Below, piece after piece: positions 26,185 to 35,184 of a stretch of DNA of 64,000 nt. Origin of the DNA: Natrinema sp031626495 (GTDB lineage: Archaea; Halobacteriota; Halobacteria; Halobacteriales; Natrialbaceae). The position numbers were made by a program, and so were the translations under genes. The stretch lies in the NCBI RefSeq assembly GCF_031626495.1, contig NZ_JAMQOJ010000002.1, positions 558,001 through 622,000 on the forward strand. The letters are read 5' to 3'. The notes under the pieces were generated by a model, which was not told the DNA's origin, made no database searches, and saw only the letters and a list, made by a program, of their open reading frames with translations. How positions within the stretch are numbered: the stretch's first letter is position 1; each line of letters begins with the position of its first letter.

Positions 26185-26582
26185 AATCGACGGACGCGTT
26201 CGGTCGCCTTGATACCGGTGTTTGTCGGTTGGATCGTGCCCTTCGAGTCGATGTTCCGTCCGTGGTCCGACCTCCAGATCGGTTCCCCGTTCAGCCAGGG
26301 TATCGGTCGAAAACAGTGTGTATACGATCAGCTGGCTGAGAACGATGGCCCACGAACGCACAAACCCAGGGGTCGAGGGCCTTAGATCGGGCGTTTGGGA
26401 GGCAGGGAAGCTTCGCCGGGTCGCCGATGATCGGCTATCGATACTGTGGCCGGAGCAATCGCTCTCACTAACCGGCCCCGTGTACGCGAAAGCCGTCACC
26501 GCTCGAGCCAGTGCGTCCGAATCGGTCGACAGCGACAGCCGTCGGCGAACCGTTTATCTCTCACTGTCGGAGTAGTTCCTGT
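26185..26582. other. Divergent gap, no gene recognised
   Basis: The 398 bases between a minus-strand hydrolase and a plus-strand zinc-ribbon gene contain AT-rich patches near 26312-26325 (GTGTATACGATC, a possible minus-strand promoter) and 26550-26570 (CGTTTATCTCTC, about 27 nt before 26583, a plus-strand TATA box). No supported gene lies between them. Confidence 0.4.
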
Positions 26583-26747
26583 ATGACCCGCACGACGTAC
26601 CAGTGTCAGTGTGGCGCACGCCTCGAGTTCAAGCAGGATCTCGAGAAAGAGCCCGCAACGACGACGCCGAACTGGAAGTGCAAAGACTGCGGGACGCCGG
26701 TGCCGGGGATGACCGCCGAAAAGATCAGCCACCAGGATCCGTCCTGA
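26583..26747 (+). CDS. Small zinc-ribbon protein
   Basis: A 54-residue protein with two cysteine knuckles, Y-Q-C-Q-C-G (residues 8 and 10) and W-K-C-K-D-C-G (residues 33 and 36), so one structural zinc. A TATA-like CGTTTATC sits at about 26552, giving a leaderless transcript. Haloarchaea encode many such mini zinc fingers; some affect growth and biofilm, but this one is uncharacterised. Confidence 0.7.
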   Translation: MTRTTYQCQCGARLEFKQDLEKEPATTTPNWKCKDCGTPVPGMTAEKISHQDPS

Positions 26748-27141
26748 CCCTCGGTTTCAGTACGGTTCTTGCGGTGGCTACGATTCGACCGCCCGTTGAC
26801 CGGCGACGGTCCTCCTGCCGCCGACCACGCTTCGAAATCGGGGCTGACACGCCGCTTCTCTCGTCGGCGGAGTGGCGTCTCAGAACGATCTATCCCTCCT
26901 CTGGCCAACAAATAAATCTCATAATGCTATACAAAATTCCCCTGCTGTAGTTGCGAATGCCGGGGTTTTGCTGAACGGGATTCCTCGGTCTTCGCGGAGA
27001 TTGTCCCGGCTCACCGGATGATCAGTACTGAAAATCAGTCAGCAGCGTGAACAACCGGCGCTACCGCGGAATTCGTGGTGAAAATCAGGGCACAGGATAC
27101 TGATAGCTCTCAGGAAAAACGTGTACCCGAAAGGGAATTGG
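26748..27141. other. AT-richer accessory gap, no gene recognised
   Basis: From about 26900 the base composition drops (for example AACAAATAAATCTCATAATGC) and no open frame looks genuine. It borders the transposase relic at 27142, so it may be old inserted DNA. Confidence 0.4.
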
Positions 27142-27345
27142 CTATATTAGCCTCATCAACTGCCGCTGAACGTAGCTTATGAACCGTTGAGCAGTGGTTA
27201 CCGGCTTCGGTCTGAACTCTCGATTGAGCCCAATCTGAACGAGGAAGTCCACTATCAACCTATAACAATACAGCGAAGCCAAAATGCCAGAGGCGAACCT
27301 CAAACGCCTACGACGTCGTCCCTGCAGCGAACTCCTTGATCTTCT
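27142..27345 (-). pseudogene. C-terminal relic of a haloarchaeal IS transposase
   Basis: Two frames together carry the end of a transposase: Y-K-K-I-K-E-F-A-A-G-T-T-S (27307-27345) ends at a stop, and in another frame L-I-V-D-F-L-V-Q-I-G-L...K-P-V-T-T-A-Q-R-F lies at 27142-27297. Intact haloarchaeal transposases of this kind have the order K-K-I-K-E-F...T-T-S...L-L-V-D-F-L-V-Q...K-P-R-V-T-A-K-R-F (from memory). So this is a frameshifted, decayed 3' end. Confidence 0.6.
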
Positions 27346-27506
27346 TGTATTCCCCTGTCCGAGACCCATCGTCGTCGGACAGCGGCAGCCGATGCGCTCC
27401 TGCTAGATAGCTAGGTCCACTAGCGTACCCGCCGGTTGTACTATTGAGCGGGGGTCTCTTCGGAGGAAGCCGGCACGAGTCTACATGGAGTTGCGAGGAA
27501 ACCTCG

Positions 27507-27692
27507 ATGACCGAACACAACGCAACCGATGCGACCAGTGAATCGACTGCTAAGTCACCGAGTGACGATGACGTGCCGTCCTCGGCAGATGTTGTAGATG
27601 ACATCACCCCCACGGCGACCTACCGATGCGGCGGGGAGTACCCTACGCTGCAGTGGTATCCTCTCACGGACGGTAGCCCGGATACCAGGTGA
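27507..27692 (+). CDS. Small acidic hypothetical protein
   Basis: A 61-residue frame starting M-T-E-H-N-A-T-D-A-T-S, rich in Asp, Ser and Thr, with Y-R-C-G-G-E-Y-P-T-L-Q-W-Y near the end. It sits 4 nt before the Tat protein gene at 27697, whose N-terminus is of similar style (M-T-D-D-A-T-H-S-N-E-S). It may be a real upstream partner or a broken duplicate of that N-terminal region. No function recognised. Confidence 0.4.
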   Translation: MTEHNATDATSESTAKSPSDDDVPSSADVVDDITPTATYRCGGEYPTLQWYPLTDGSPDTR

Positions 27693-27696
27693 TCAT

Positions 27697-28890
27697 ATGA
27701 CAGACGACGCGACTCACTCGAACGAATCGACCAACGAAACTGACTCTAATGACAGTCACATGTCCGACTTGTCACATGGCGAGTCCGATCCGCCCGCAGC
27801 CACGGCCGACCAGCACCCTGCGGCCGCCGCCGCACTCGGGCGGCGGTCGCTGCTGAAGACGGTTGGAGCCGCGGTTGCCGGTGTCACCGGTATTAAGCTT
27901 GCGCCCGAAACGGCGACTGCCACCACTGAGGCCGACGGTCAGGCCTACTACGCGGGGATCTGGGAGAAACGCGACGGCCCGGCCTGGCGGGCCCACCACG
28001 GGTTGACGGCCTCGCAGTACCAGACGAAGTTCGACAAGTACGCCAACGACGGCTACCGGCTCACCGACGTCAGCCACTATGTGCGCGACGGCCCAGCGTC
28101 CGCAGCTCTGCCATCGATCACGGGTGAATTTGCGGGGGATAAAGCCGGTCTGTATTACATTCGGGAAGTTGATTCCCTTGTCGCCGGGGATCCACTCGTC
28201 CTCTGGTTTGGTGAAGCGGCTCAGCGGGAGGTGGACGGCATTGACTGTAAGGTGCCTCAGTTCGCCAATGTGTTCCGCGGCCGCAAGGAAGGATCCGAGA
28301 TCAAAGGACGGTGGATCAACGTCCCCAAAGGGGTCAGCGCGAATCGTGCCGGGGAAACTAATACCTTCGAAATACGGCCGAGAGGACGTGAATCGATGAA
28401 ACTGCAGCGAACCGCCGGCCCCGGACTCAACGATGTGCTCACGTCACTGCCGATAACCGAATGCGACGGAGATACCTGTGAGAAGGAGTTCGGCCTCCGA
28501 AATTCGAACGCCTACGGCGAAGAACTCGCTGCCTTCGAGGCGTGGCATTCCGGAGCGCGGCATGGCGTGACCGGGCTCTGGGAGTCCGACGATTCGGGAA
28601 CGTATTACATCCGAGAACTTCCGCACGACGGTACCGTCGTGTGGTTCGGGGAGCGTACCAACAATCCGGAGCGCTTCTCGCACGTCTTTTGGGGGGAGCG
28701 AACCGGCAACACGATCGAAGGTGTGTGGGCAGACGTTCCGAAGGCGGACAGGGAACCTTCCAGTGCTGGTACCCTCACAGTGAAGATCGCCGATGGAAAC
28801 CTTCGCCGTACGAATCAGTCCGGCGGGTTTCGTGGCCGTCGCTGGTGGCGTACTCAAAGGCTGAAGGGAGCTTGTGGGCCGTGGCGCTAG
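27697..28890 (+). CDS. Tat-exported protein with BTRD1-like unit and two copies of a Y-Y-I-R-E repeat
   Basis: A 397-residue protein. After an acidic N-tail, G-R-R-S-L-L-K-T-V-G is a Tat motif (about residue 48). Next comes a segment (W-E-K-R-D-G-P-A-W-R-A-H-H-G-L-T...Y-D-G-Y-R-L-like) that resembles bacterial tandem repeat domain 1. Then two copies of a roughly 100-residue module follow, each with G-x-Y-Y-I-R-E, x-V-x-W-F-G-E, F-x-x-V-F and I-x-G-x-W-x-x-V-P-K (starting near 28141 and 28574). The end is basic. It is probably a surface or secreted protein carried in by mobile DNA. Function unknown. Confidence 0.6.
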   Translation: MTDDATHSNESTNETDSNDSHMSDLSHGESDPPAATADQHPAAAAALGRRSLLKTVGAAVAGVTGIKLAPETATATTEADGQAYYAGIWEKRDGPAWRAHHGLTASQYQTKFDKYANDGYRLTDVSHYVRDGPASAALPSITGEFAGDKAGLYYIREVDSLVAGDPLVLWFGEAAQREVDGIDCKVPQFANVFRGRKEGSEIKGRWINVPKGVSANRAGETNTFEIRPRGRESMKLQRTAGPGLNDVLTSLPITECDGDTCEKEFGLRNSNAYGEELAAFEAWHSGARHGVTGLWESDDSGTYYIRELPHDGTVVWFGERTNNPERFSHVFWGERTGNTIEGVWADVPKADREPSSAGTLTVKIADGNLRRTNQSGGFRGRRWWRTQRLKGACGPWR

Positions 28891-29484
28891 CCTAACGCCA
28901 TACCCACAGACGACCGGCCGACGCGGCGGAGTGTAACGTGTCCTTCCGAAGGGATCGATTCTCCCCATTTATGTCAAGCAATTATATATAGTATTAGTTA
29001 ATCCTACAGTGATAGATATACAGGTGTAGTGACCGAACCGCTTGGTTCAGTTTCAGGTTTAATTCTGGATAAAGAAACTGCGCTACTATCTACTGTTAAA
29101 CCCTCACTCGCCTGTTCCCGGGCACTCCCATGAATTGACCCGGTTACAACGATATCTTCAAAATTGCCATAATACAGATATACTCACTGAACCCCAGTAC
29201 CGAGCAAATCATGGAGATTGAATCCCATTCAGCAATCTTGGCATTCGCAACTACAGCCCCTGGGAGCTACGAGGACTTCCGTTTTCCCGCGTGAGGCGGA
29301 GACAGTCGATGAAGTAGTTCCGGCAGCGAACTCTGTTGACAGTCTGTCACATGGTGTCCGTTCCGGCGTAAGTCGCTGAGTCGCTATCTGACCGCCGATA
29401 GCGGGCCGTATACGACTGGCGTTTTTTCCGACCCCGTGACACCGAAACACGGATTTAGTTCCGTGAGACAGTATCGACCGAGCG
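28891..29484. other. AT-rich accessory gap with second transposase relic
   Basis: Apart from the short relic at 29299-29345 I see no gene in these 594 bases. GC drops sharply at 28970-29010 (CAATTATATATAGTATTAG) and again at 29150-29220, unlike the flanking housekeeping DNA. Confidence 0.45.
29299..29345 (-). pseudogene. Second short relic encoding E-F-A-A-G-T-T-S
   Basis: On the minus strand this stretch encodes S-T-E-F-A-A-G-T-T-S-S. The same peptide E-F-A-A-G-T-T-S is encoded at 27300-27335 with several synonymous base differences, which suggests two related, independently decayed transposase ends. Confidence 0.35.
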
Positions 29485-29637
29485 ATGAATCGTGGCGTCA
29501 CCCTCTCGGTTCGTGCCGGCCGCGGTGGCCGTGGTGGCGGCTGCCGTGAGCGACCCGGCAACGAGTTGGACGGACCGCAGCGGCAGCGATTCGTCTCAGC
29601 TTCCGACACGGTTCTCGAAGGGGTGGTCCCACCGTGA
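29485..29637 (+). CDS. Possible small protein coupled to the integrase-like gene
   Basis: A 50-codon frame (M-N-R-G-V-T-L-S-V-R ... L-E-G-V-V-P-P) whose TGA overlaps the GTG start of the recombinase gene (GTGA at 29634-29637). The overlap is the main evidence; the composition is Gly/Arg-rich and less typical. It could instead be chance. Confidence 0.35.
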   Translation: MNRGVTLSVRAGRGGRGGGCRERPGNELDGPQRQRFVSASDTVLEGVVPP

Positions 29638-30758
29638 CAGACGTCGCGATCGTGGACGCCGTCGATGCCTACCTCCAGCGAAAGGCCGTCGGCGACCCCG
29701 ACGGTTCGGGGGCGGGCACGTACGCCTCGAACGCCGAATCGATCCTCCGACGGTGGGCCGAGTGGCTCGAGCACGACCACGACCTCACGGCGATCGCCGC
29801 ACTCGAGGTCGTCCACATGCGCGCCTACGCCGAGGAGCTCCGCCAGCGGACGGAGCGAGGGGAGTATACGGCCTCGACCGCTGGCACCTACTACGCGGTG
29901 GTCCGGGCGTTCCTCTCGTGGTGCGTCCACGGCGGGATTCTCGAGGCCAATCCCGCCGCGACCGACCGGGCCGAAACCGCGCTGCCGACGGCCGACGACC
30001 GCCCGGCGAACGACGCCTGGACGGCAACGCAGCGCCGCGAACTCGAGCGTCACGTCCGCGACCGGGCGCTCGAGGCTGGCACGCACACAGCACGCGAGCG
30101 ACGGGCCCGACTCCGCGAGTACGCGATGGTCGCCGTCCTCGCCCACTCGACGGTTCGCGGAGCGGAACTGTTCCGTGTACCCGACGACGATCGGCGAACC
30201 GGCGCGACCTGGCAGGACGTCGATTTCTATACGGGAACGATTCGCGTCCTCGGAAAATCACAGCGTCTCGAGGACGTGCCGCTACCCGCTCGCGCACGGA
30301 CCCCACTGCGCCGGTATCGGGTCGTCCTCGATCCACCGTCGAACGACTGGCCGCTGTTCCCGACCGGCCACGCGCCCTCGATCGCCGCACGAGTGCGGTC
30401 GGTCCTGCGCGAGCGAGGGTACGACGACGAGACGGTCGAGGCCATGCTCGCGGACGCGACGGCGATGGAACTCGCCCGCGAGCGGTCGATCGCGCCGCCG
30501 GCGATCACGACGGAGGGCGCACGGTCGGTGCTGCGCCGACTCTGTGACGCGGCCGGGATCGACGTCGACGGCGACTATCTGACCCCGCGTGGCGTCCGTC
30601 GACAGCAGTCCGACGAGCCGTACCGACAGGAGGCGACCACGTCGAAAGCGACGCTTCGAGCGTCAGTTCTCGAGCAGTCGATCGTCGTGCCCGCAGATCG
30701 GCCGCCGGTCGTCGATGTCGAGCCGAGCGAGGGGGACGACTCGTCGGACTCGGAGTAA
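29634..30758 (+). CDS. Tyrosine recombinase/integrase-like protein, probably catalytically dead
   Basis: A 374-residue protein. Residues 1-115 are a SAM-like N-domain (R-A-F-L-S-W-C-V-H-G near 91-100). The catalytic domain keeps the first Arg (H-S-T-V-R-G-A-E-L, Arg175) and the G-K-S-Q beta strand, but the box II H-x-x-R reads L-T-P-R-G-V-R-R (316-323), so His is lost, and no Tyr follows in the expected place: the C-terminus runs S-V-L-E-Q-S-I-V-V-P. It may bind DNA without cutting. It starts at GTG. Confidence 0.7.
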   Translation: MTDVAIVDAVDAYLQRKAVGDPDGSGAGTYASNAESILRRWAEWLEHDHDLTAIAALEVVHMRAYAEELRQRTERGEYTASTAGTYYAVVRAFLSWCVHGGILEANPAATDRAETALPTADDRPANDAWTATQRRELERHVRDRALEAGTHTARERRARLREYAMVAVLAHSTVRGAELFRVPDDDRRTGATWQDVDFYTGTIRVLGKSQRLEDVPLPARARTPLRRYRVVLDPPSNDWPLFPTGHAPSIAARVRSVLRERGYDDETVEAMLADATAMELARERSIAPPAITTEGARSVLRRLCDAAGIDVDGDYLTPRGVRRQQSDEPYRQEATTSKATLRASVLEQSIVVPADRPPVVDVEPSEGDDSSDSE

Positions 30759-30797
30759 CGGGAGTCGATCCCGGGATTTCGGAACCGGTTCGATCGA

Positions 30798-31340
30798 TCA
30801 GCCGCCGATCTCGTACCGAAGTTCGACGATCCCCGTTTCGTGCGTCGTGTTCTCGAGCAGTTCTAGCTCCCGTCTCTGATCGCTCTCACCGAAGAGCGAA
30901 ATCCCACGTCCGAGGAGCACCGGAACGAGGCTCAACCGCAACTCGTCTACGTGACCTTCGCGCAAGAACCCGCGGACGACTTGCGCGCCACCGACCAGCC
31001 AGATCCGATCGTGTCGGCGTTCGAGTCTCGTGGCGAGACCGTCTATCTCGCCCTCGACGAACTCGACGGCGTCGGTGGCGCGGGGATAGTTACTGCGGGT
31101 GAGCACGTACGTCGGCCTGTCCTCGTACGGCCACTCACCGAAAGACCGGACCTGTTCGTACGTCGTCGCACCCATGACGAGCGCCTCGATGTCGGCGAAG
31201 AACGCCTCGTAGCTTCCCTCACCACCGTCGGCCTCGCCCGTCGATTGGAACTCCTCGAGCCACGCGACGCTGCCGTCTTCCGCGGCGATGAAGCCGTCGA
31301 CGCTCGTCGCGATATAGAGCGTGATCTCGCCCGTCGTCAT
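30798..31340 (-). CDS. Dihydrofolate reductase/RibD C-terminal domain family protein
   Basis: A 180-residue protein. I-A-T-S-V-D-G-F-I-A near the start, G-A-T-T-Y-E, W-L-V-G-G-A-Q-V-V and P-V-L-L-G-R-G-I-S-L-F are the usual marks of the YwjB/YyaP-type DHFR-like group that binds NADPH. The true substrate is often unknown and this is seldom the main DHFR. It lies 56 nt downstream of the Mrp operon on the same strand, probably with separate expression. Confidence 0.8.
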   Translation of the reverse strand: MTTGEITLYIATSVDGFIAAEDGSVAWLEEFQSTGEADGGEGSYEAFFADIEALVMGATTYEQVRSFGEWPYEDRPTYVLTRSNYPRATDAVEFVEGEIDGLATRLERRHDRIWLVGGAQVVRGFLREGHVDELRLSLVPVLLGRGISLFGESDQRRELELLENTTHETGIVELRYEIGG

Positions 31341-31396
31341 ATCACAGGTTCGCGCCGAATCGAATTGTAACCGACGGGCTCACCGATCCGGACGAC

Positions 31397-33244
31397 TCAG
31401 ACCACGAGCAGCCACAGGATCACGGTCAGCACGACCGTCAACAGCAAGACGGTGGTGCCGATGCCCGCCCGGAGGTGGATCGTCGACGGACGGCCGCCGT
31501 CGGTCGGTCGGCGCTCGTCGACGTCGACCAGCGGGAGCCGTCGCGCGGCCGCGTCGGCCGCGAGAACGGGATTGTTCCCGATCCAGTAGCACCGTTTGAC
31601 GGCTCCGACGACCGCGGCGTCGACGGTGGCGTAGGTCTCGGTGACCGCGAGCATCGACCACCGGCTGACGTAGTAGGTCGCCGGATAGACGACCATCGCG
31701 GGGTCGCCCAGGTCGAGTTTCGAGAGCGGTTTTCTGACGATCACGAACGCGACGGCCGCGACCCCCGTCAGGATTCCCGCCGTCTCGAGGTGGCCCAGGC
31801 TGTAGGGATGAAGCGTGCCCTCACCGCCGTAGTAGGAGAACGTGAAGTGGCCACCGTGGCCGTGCAGCGTCGGCGCGAGGTCGGCCAGCCCCTGCCACCA
31901 GACGCCGAAGAGGAGGCAGGCCCCGCCCAGCCCGAGCATCGCGACGGTCTGGCCGGGCCTGGCGTCGGCGACCTCGTAGTCGCTCTCGCCGTGGAAGAAG
32001 ACGTAGTAGCCGAGCTTGATAAAGGAGAGGAGGGTGCCGATCGCACCGAGCCAGAGCAGCCAGTACAGCGCCTGATACTCGGGCTGGCCGTAGTAGCCCG
32101 GATCGGCCGCGTCGAAGAGCATCCCCTTGCTGACGTAGCCGTTGAATCCGGGGATCGCGGTGATCGAAAGCGCGCCCAGTCCGTACCCGATCGCGGTCAG
32201 GGGCATCTCGCGCCAGAGCCCGCCCAGCTCGTAGAGGTCCTCCTCGCCGGTGCGGTAGATGACGACGCCGACGGCCATGAACAGCAGACTCTTGAACAGG
32301 ATGTTGTTGAACAGGTGGCTCAAGGCGCCGGCGGCGGCGAGTTCGGACCCCATCGCGGCGGCCATGCCGATCCCGGCGACGATGTACCCGAGCTGGGCCT
32401 GAATGTGATACGACAGCAGCGCCCGCATGTCGTGTTGCAGCAGGGCGAACGTCGCGCCGTAGACGGCCATCAGGCCACCCATGTAGGCGATATAGATGCC
32501 CAGATCGCTCCCGGCGTCGATGGGGAACGCCCGATAGAGGACGAACGCGCTCGTCTTCGTCGTGTACACCGAGAGGAACACCGACGCCGCGAAGTGCGGC
32601 CGCGGATAGGTGTCCGGCAGCCAGGTGTGGACGCCGATGAAGGCGACATTGACGCCCATGCCGAGCACCGCGAGCAGCGCCGGAATCCCGTCGGCGATGC
32701 CGGCCCCGGTGTAGACGAACGTCCCGGTCTGAACGTAGTGGGCGGCAATCGCCAGCATCACGAGCACGCCGCCGGTGCCGTGGAACAGCGCGTACCGGAA
32801 GCCGGCCCGGACCGCCTCGCCGCCGTACTGCCAGACCACCAGCGTGCTGGTCACGGCCATCAGCTCCCACATGAACAGGAGCACGAGCCAGTCCCCGGCG
32901 AAGGCCGCTCCGATCGACGACGAGACGTAGATCAGCGCGAGCGCGACTAGCGTATTACTCGCCTCGCTCGAGTAGGCGTAGATCACGCTACAGATCCCGA
33001 GGAAGCCGAGGCCGAGCCCGACCATCCGCGAGAACTCGTCGACGTAGTAGGGGACGACCTCGAATCCGAGGAAGGTGCCGGCCAGATGCTGGCCCTCGGG
33101 AGCGATCAGCGAAATGGCGAGGACGGCCGCCAGACTGAGCGCCCCGACGGTGAAGCCGGCGATCCGCGGCAGGACGAGCACGAGCAGCGCCGCTGCGAAG
33201 ACAAGAAGCGGCGGGTAGGCCAGCGAGAGGACCTCGAGTTCCAT
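31397..33244 (-). CDS. mrpD: Mrp-type antiporter, third D-like subunit (TM7 Lys replaced)
   Basis: A 615-residue membrane protein with 14-16 hydrophobic segments, last gene of the Mrp operon. It keeps the TM5-type glutamate (F-M-W-E-L, Glu127) and H-T-W-L-P, but the conserved TM7 lysine found in the other two copies (G-V-K) reads G-V-N (Asn199). A Lys follows in T-T-K-T-S. The ATG at 33244 overlaps the upstream stop (TGATG); a GTG one codon earlier is also possible. It should take part in proton translocation, perhaps in a modified way. Confidence 0.85.
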   Translation of the reverse strand: MELEVLSLAYPPLLVFAAALLVLVLPRIAGFTVGALSLAAVLAISLIAPEGQHLAGTFLGFEVVPYYVDEFSRMVGLGLGFLGICSVIYAYSSEASNTLVALALIYVSSSIGAAFAGDWLVLLFMWELMAVTSTLVVWQYGGEAVRAGFRYALFHGTGGVLVMLAIAAHYVQTGTFVYTGAGIADGIPALLAVLGMGVNVAFIGVHTWLPDTYPRPHFAASVFLSVYTTKTSAFVLYRAFPIDAGSDLGIYIAYMGGLMAVYGATFALLQHDMRALLSYHIQAQLGYIVAGIGMAAAMGSELAAAGALSHLFNNILFKSLLFMAVGVVIYRTGEEDLYELGGLWREMPLTAIGYGLGALSITAIPGFNGYVSKGMLFDAADPGYYGQPEYQALYWLLWLGAIGTLLSFIKLGYYVFFHGESDYEVADARPGQTVAMLGLGGACLLFGVWWQGLADLAPTLHGHGGHFTFSYYGGEGTLHPYSLGHLETAGILTGVAAVAFVIVRKPLSKLDLGDPAMVVYPATYYVSRWSMLAVTETYATVDAAVVGAVKRCYWIGNNPVLAADAAARRLPLVDVDERRPTDGGRPSTIHLRAGIGTTVLLLTVVLTVILWLLVV

Positions 33245-35184
33245 CACGCGCTCACCTCCGTCACGAGCTCATCGAACGGGACAGTCCCCAGCTCCCCGAA
33301 GGGCGTCCCGAAGACGCCCTCGACGATCTCGGTCGCCAGCTCGAGGAAAACGGCGTAATCAGGGACGACGCCGAGGACGACCGCGCCGGTCGCGATGACG
33401 GCGATCGGAGCGAGCATCAGCCACGTGCTCTCGGTGAACGGCGAGCGCCGCTGCCAGCCGGCGACCGGCGGGCCGCCGGTGAGATGGTCGTCGTGGTCGC
33501 CGTGATGATCGACGGAGCTGACGTGGTCGTCCTGTGACTCGGAGTGGGCGTCGTCTGGTACCGTGTGATCGCTCGGGTACTTGTCGACGGCGTACTCGTA
33601 GTCGTCGTCTTCGGCCGCGGTATCGGCGGTGTCCGAATCGGCAGCGTCGGCCGCATCGGCCGCGTCGGAGCGGTCCGTCTCGCCGCCGTCAGTCGCGACG
33701 CCGTCGTCATCCGCGGTCGTCGCGTAGGATTCGAACAGGCCGCCGCTCGGGAACTCGAGCAGGGGTTTGGCGTCGTGGTAGTCTTCGCTCTCGAAGAACG
33801 CGGTGTAGACGATCGGCCAGAAGTAGGCGATGTTGAGGACGGCCGACAGCAGCAACGCCCCCGCGAACAGCCAGTACTCGCCGCCCATGGCGCCGGCCCC
33901 GATGAGCATGTAGAACTTGCTGACGAAGCCGGCGATCGGCGGGAGGCCGGCCATGCCGGCCGCGCCGACGGTGAACGCGGCCATCGTCAGCGGCATTCGC
34001 TTCCCGATGCCGGCCATTTCGCTGATGTAGTCGGTGTGGGTCTCGACGTGGATCGCGCCGGCACAGAAGAACAGCGTGAGCTTCGCGAACGCGTGCGCGG
34101 GAATATGGAACAGCGCCCCGACCATCGCGTAGGGATGCAGCATCGAGAGCCCGAGCACGATGTAGGAGAGCTGCGCCGTCGTCGAGTAGGCGAGCCGGCG
34201 CTTGAGGTGATCCTTCCGCATCGCGATGATGCTCGCCGCGGTCAGCGTGAACGCGGCGACGATCGCGACGGGAATGTTCAGCCCGACCTCGCCGATTCCC
34301 GGCACGTCGAGGGGCAGGTCGTGGATCAGGCCGGGACCGTAGACCTCGAGAATCACTCGTGCGACGCCGAACGCGCCGGACTTGACGACCGCCACGGCGT
34401 GGAGCAGCCCGGAGACGGGCGTGGGCGCGACCATCGCATCCGCGAGCCAGGAGTGCAGCGGCATGAGCGCGGCCTTGACGCCGAAGCCGGCGATGAGCAG
34501 GAAGAACGCGGTCTGCGCGTAGATCGGCTCGACCTGTGCGGCCGCGGCCAGCGCGTCCATGCCACCGGCTTCGAAGGCGAGCGTCGGCCCGCCGACGAGG
34601 CTCGTGAGCCAGTAGATCATGACGGTGCCGGCCAGCAGGAAGACCCCGCCGCCGAAGAACGTGTAGGTGAGGTACTTCCGGCCGGCGATGCGGGCCTCGC
34701 TGTCCTCGTTGTGGGCGACGAGCGGGTACGTGACCAGCGACAGTAGCTCGTAGAAGACGAAGATCGTCACGAGGTTCGCCGCGAAGGCGATCCCGACGGC
34801 GGCCGAGAGGCTGGCCGCGAACGACGCGAAGAAGCGCGTCTGCGCGTGCTCGTCGAGCCCGCGCATGTAGCCCGTCGCGTAAAAGGACGTGAAGATCCAG
34901 AGGAAGCTCGCGAGCAGGGCGAAGAAGATCCCCAGCGGATCGGCTCGCAGGGCGAAGTCGATCCCCGCGAGGAACTGGATCCCCGTCGATTCCGCGAGGC
35001 TCCATTTGAAGACGGTGCCGGACATGACCGCGGGGAGCATGCTGACGACGATCCCGAACTTCGCGAGGGCTGCCAGCACGGACCACCCCTCCCGCAGGTT
35101 CGGGCGGCGATGGGATGCGATGATCAGGACGATCGCGACCGCCGAGACGAGAACGGCGGCCAGCGGGCGAATATCTGCGACCAT
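33244..35184 (-). CDS. mrpD: Mrp-type antiporter D/A-like subunit with acidic, His-rich insert
   Basis: A 646-residue membrane protein. Key residues are present: F-V-F-Y-E-L for the TM5 Glu and G-V-K-A-A-L-M-P-L-H-S-W-L for the TM7 Lys and following His. Near the C-terminus residues about 484-575 form a hydrophilic insert of Asp/Ala/Thr repeats with a H-H-G-D-H-D-D-H cluster, then two last hydrophobic segments. Start and stop both overlap neighbours by one base (TGATG). In other Mrp systems the corresponding protein is the N-terminal half of MrpA or MrpD. Confidence 0.85.
   Translation of the reverse strand: MVADIRPLAAVLVSAVAIVLIIASHRRPNLREGWSVLAALAKFGIVVSMLPAVMSGTVFKWSLAESTGIQFLAGIDFALRADPLGIFFALLASFLWIFTSFYATGYMRGLDEHAQTRFFASFAASLSAAVGIAFAANLVTIFVFYELLSLVTYPLVAHNEDSEARIAGRKYLTYTFFGGGVFLLAGTVMIYWLTSLVGGPTLAFEAGGMDALAAAAQVEPIYAQTAFFLLIAGFGVKAALMPLHSWLADAMVAPTPVSGLLHAVAVVKSGAFGVARVILEVYGPGLIHDLPLDVPGIGEVGLNIPVAIVAAFTLTAASIIAMRKDHLKRRLAYSTTAQLSYIVLGLSMLHPYAMVGALFHIPAHAFAKLTLFFCAGAIHVETHTDYISEMAGIGKRMPLTMAAFTVGAAGMAGLPPIAGFVSKFYMLIGAGAMGGEYWLFAGALLLSAVLNIAYFWPIVYTAFFESEDYHDAKPLLEFPSGGLFESYATTADDDGVATDGGETDRSDAADAADAADSDTADTAAEDDDYEYAVDKYPSDHTVPDDAHSESQDDHVSSVDHHGDHDDHLTGGPPVAGWQRRSPFTESTWLMLAPIAVIATGAVVLGVVPDYAVFLELATEIVEGVFGTPFGELGTVPFDELVTEVSA

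Noticed and set aside
31475..32950. 491-codon frame antisense to the Mrp subunit gene
   Set aside because: It is the complement of a clearly recognisable membrane protein; long antisense frames are usual in GC-rich DNA.
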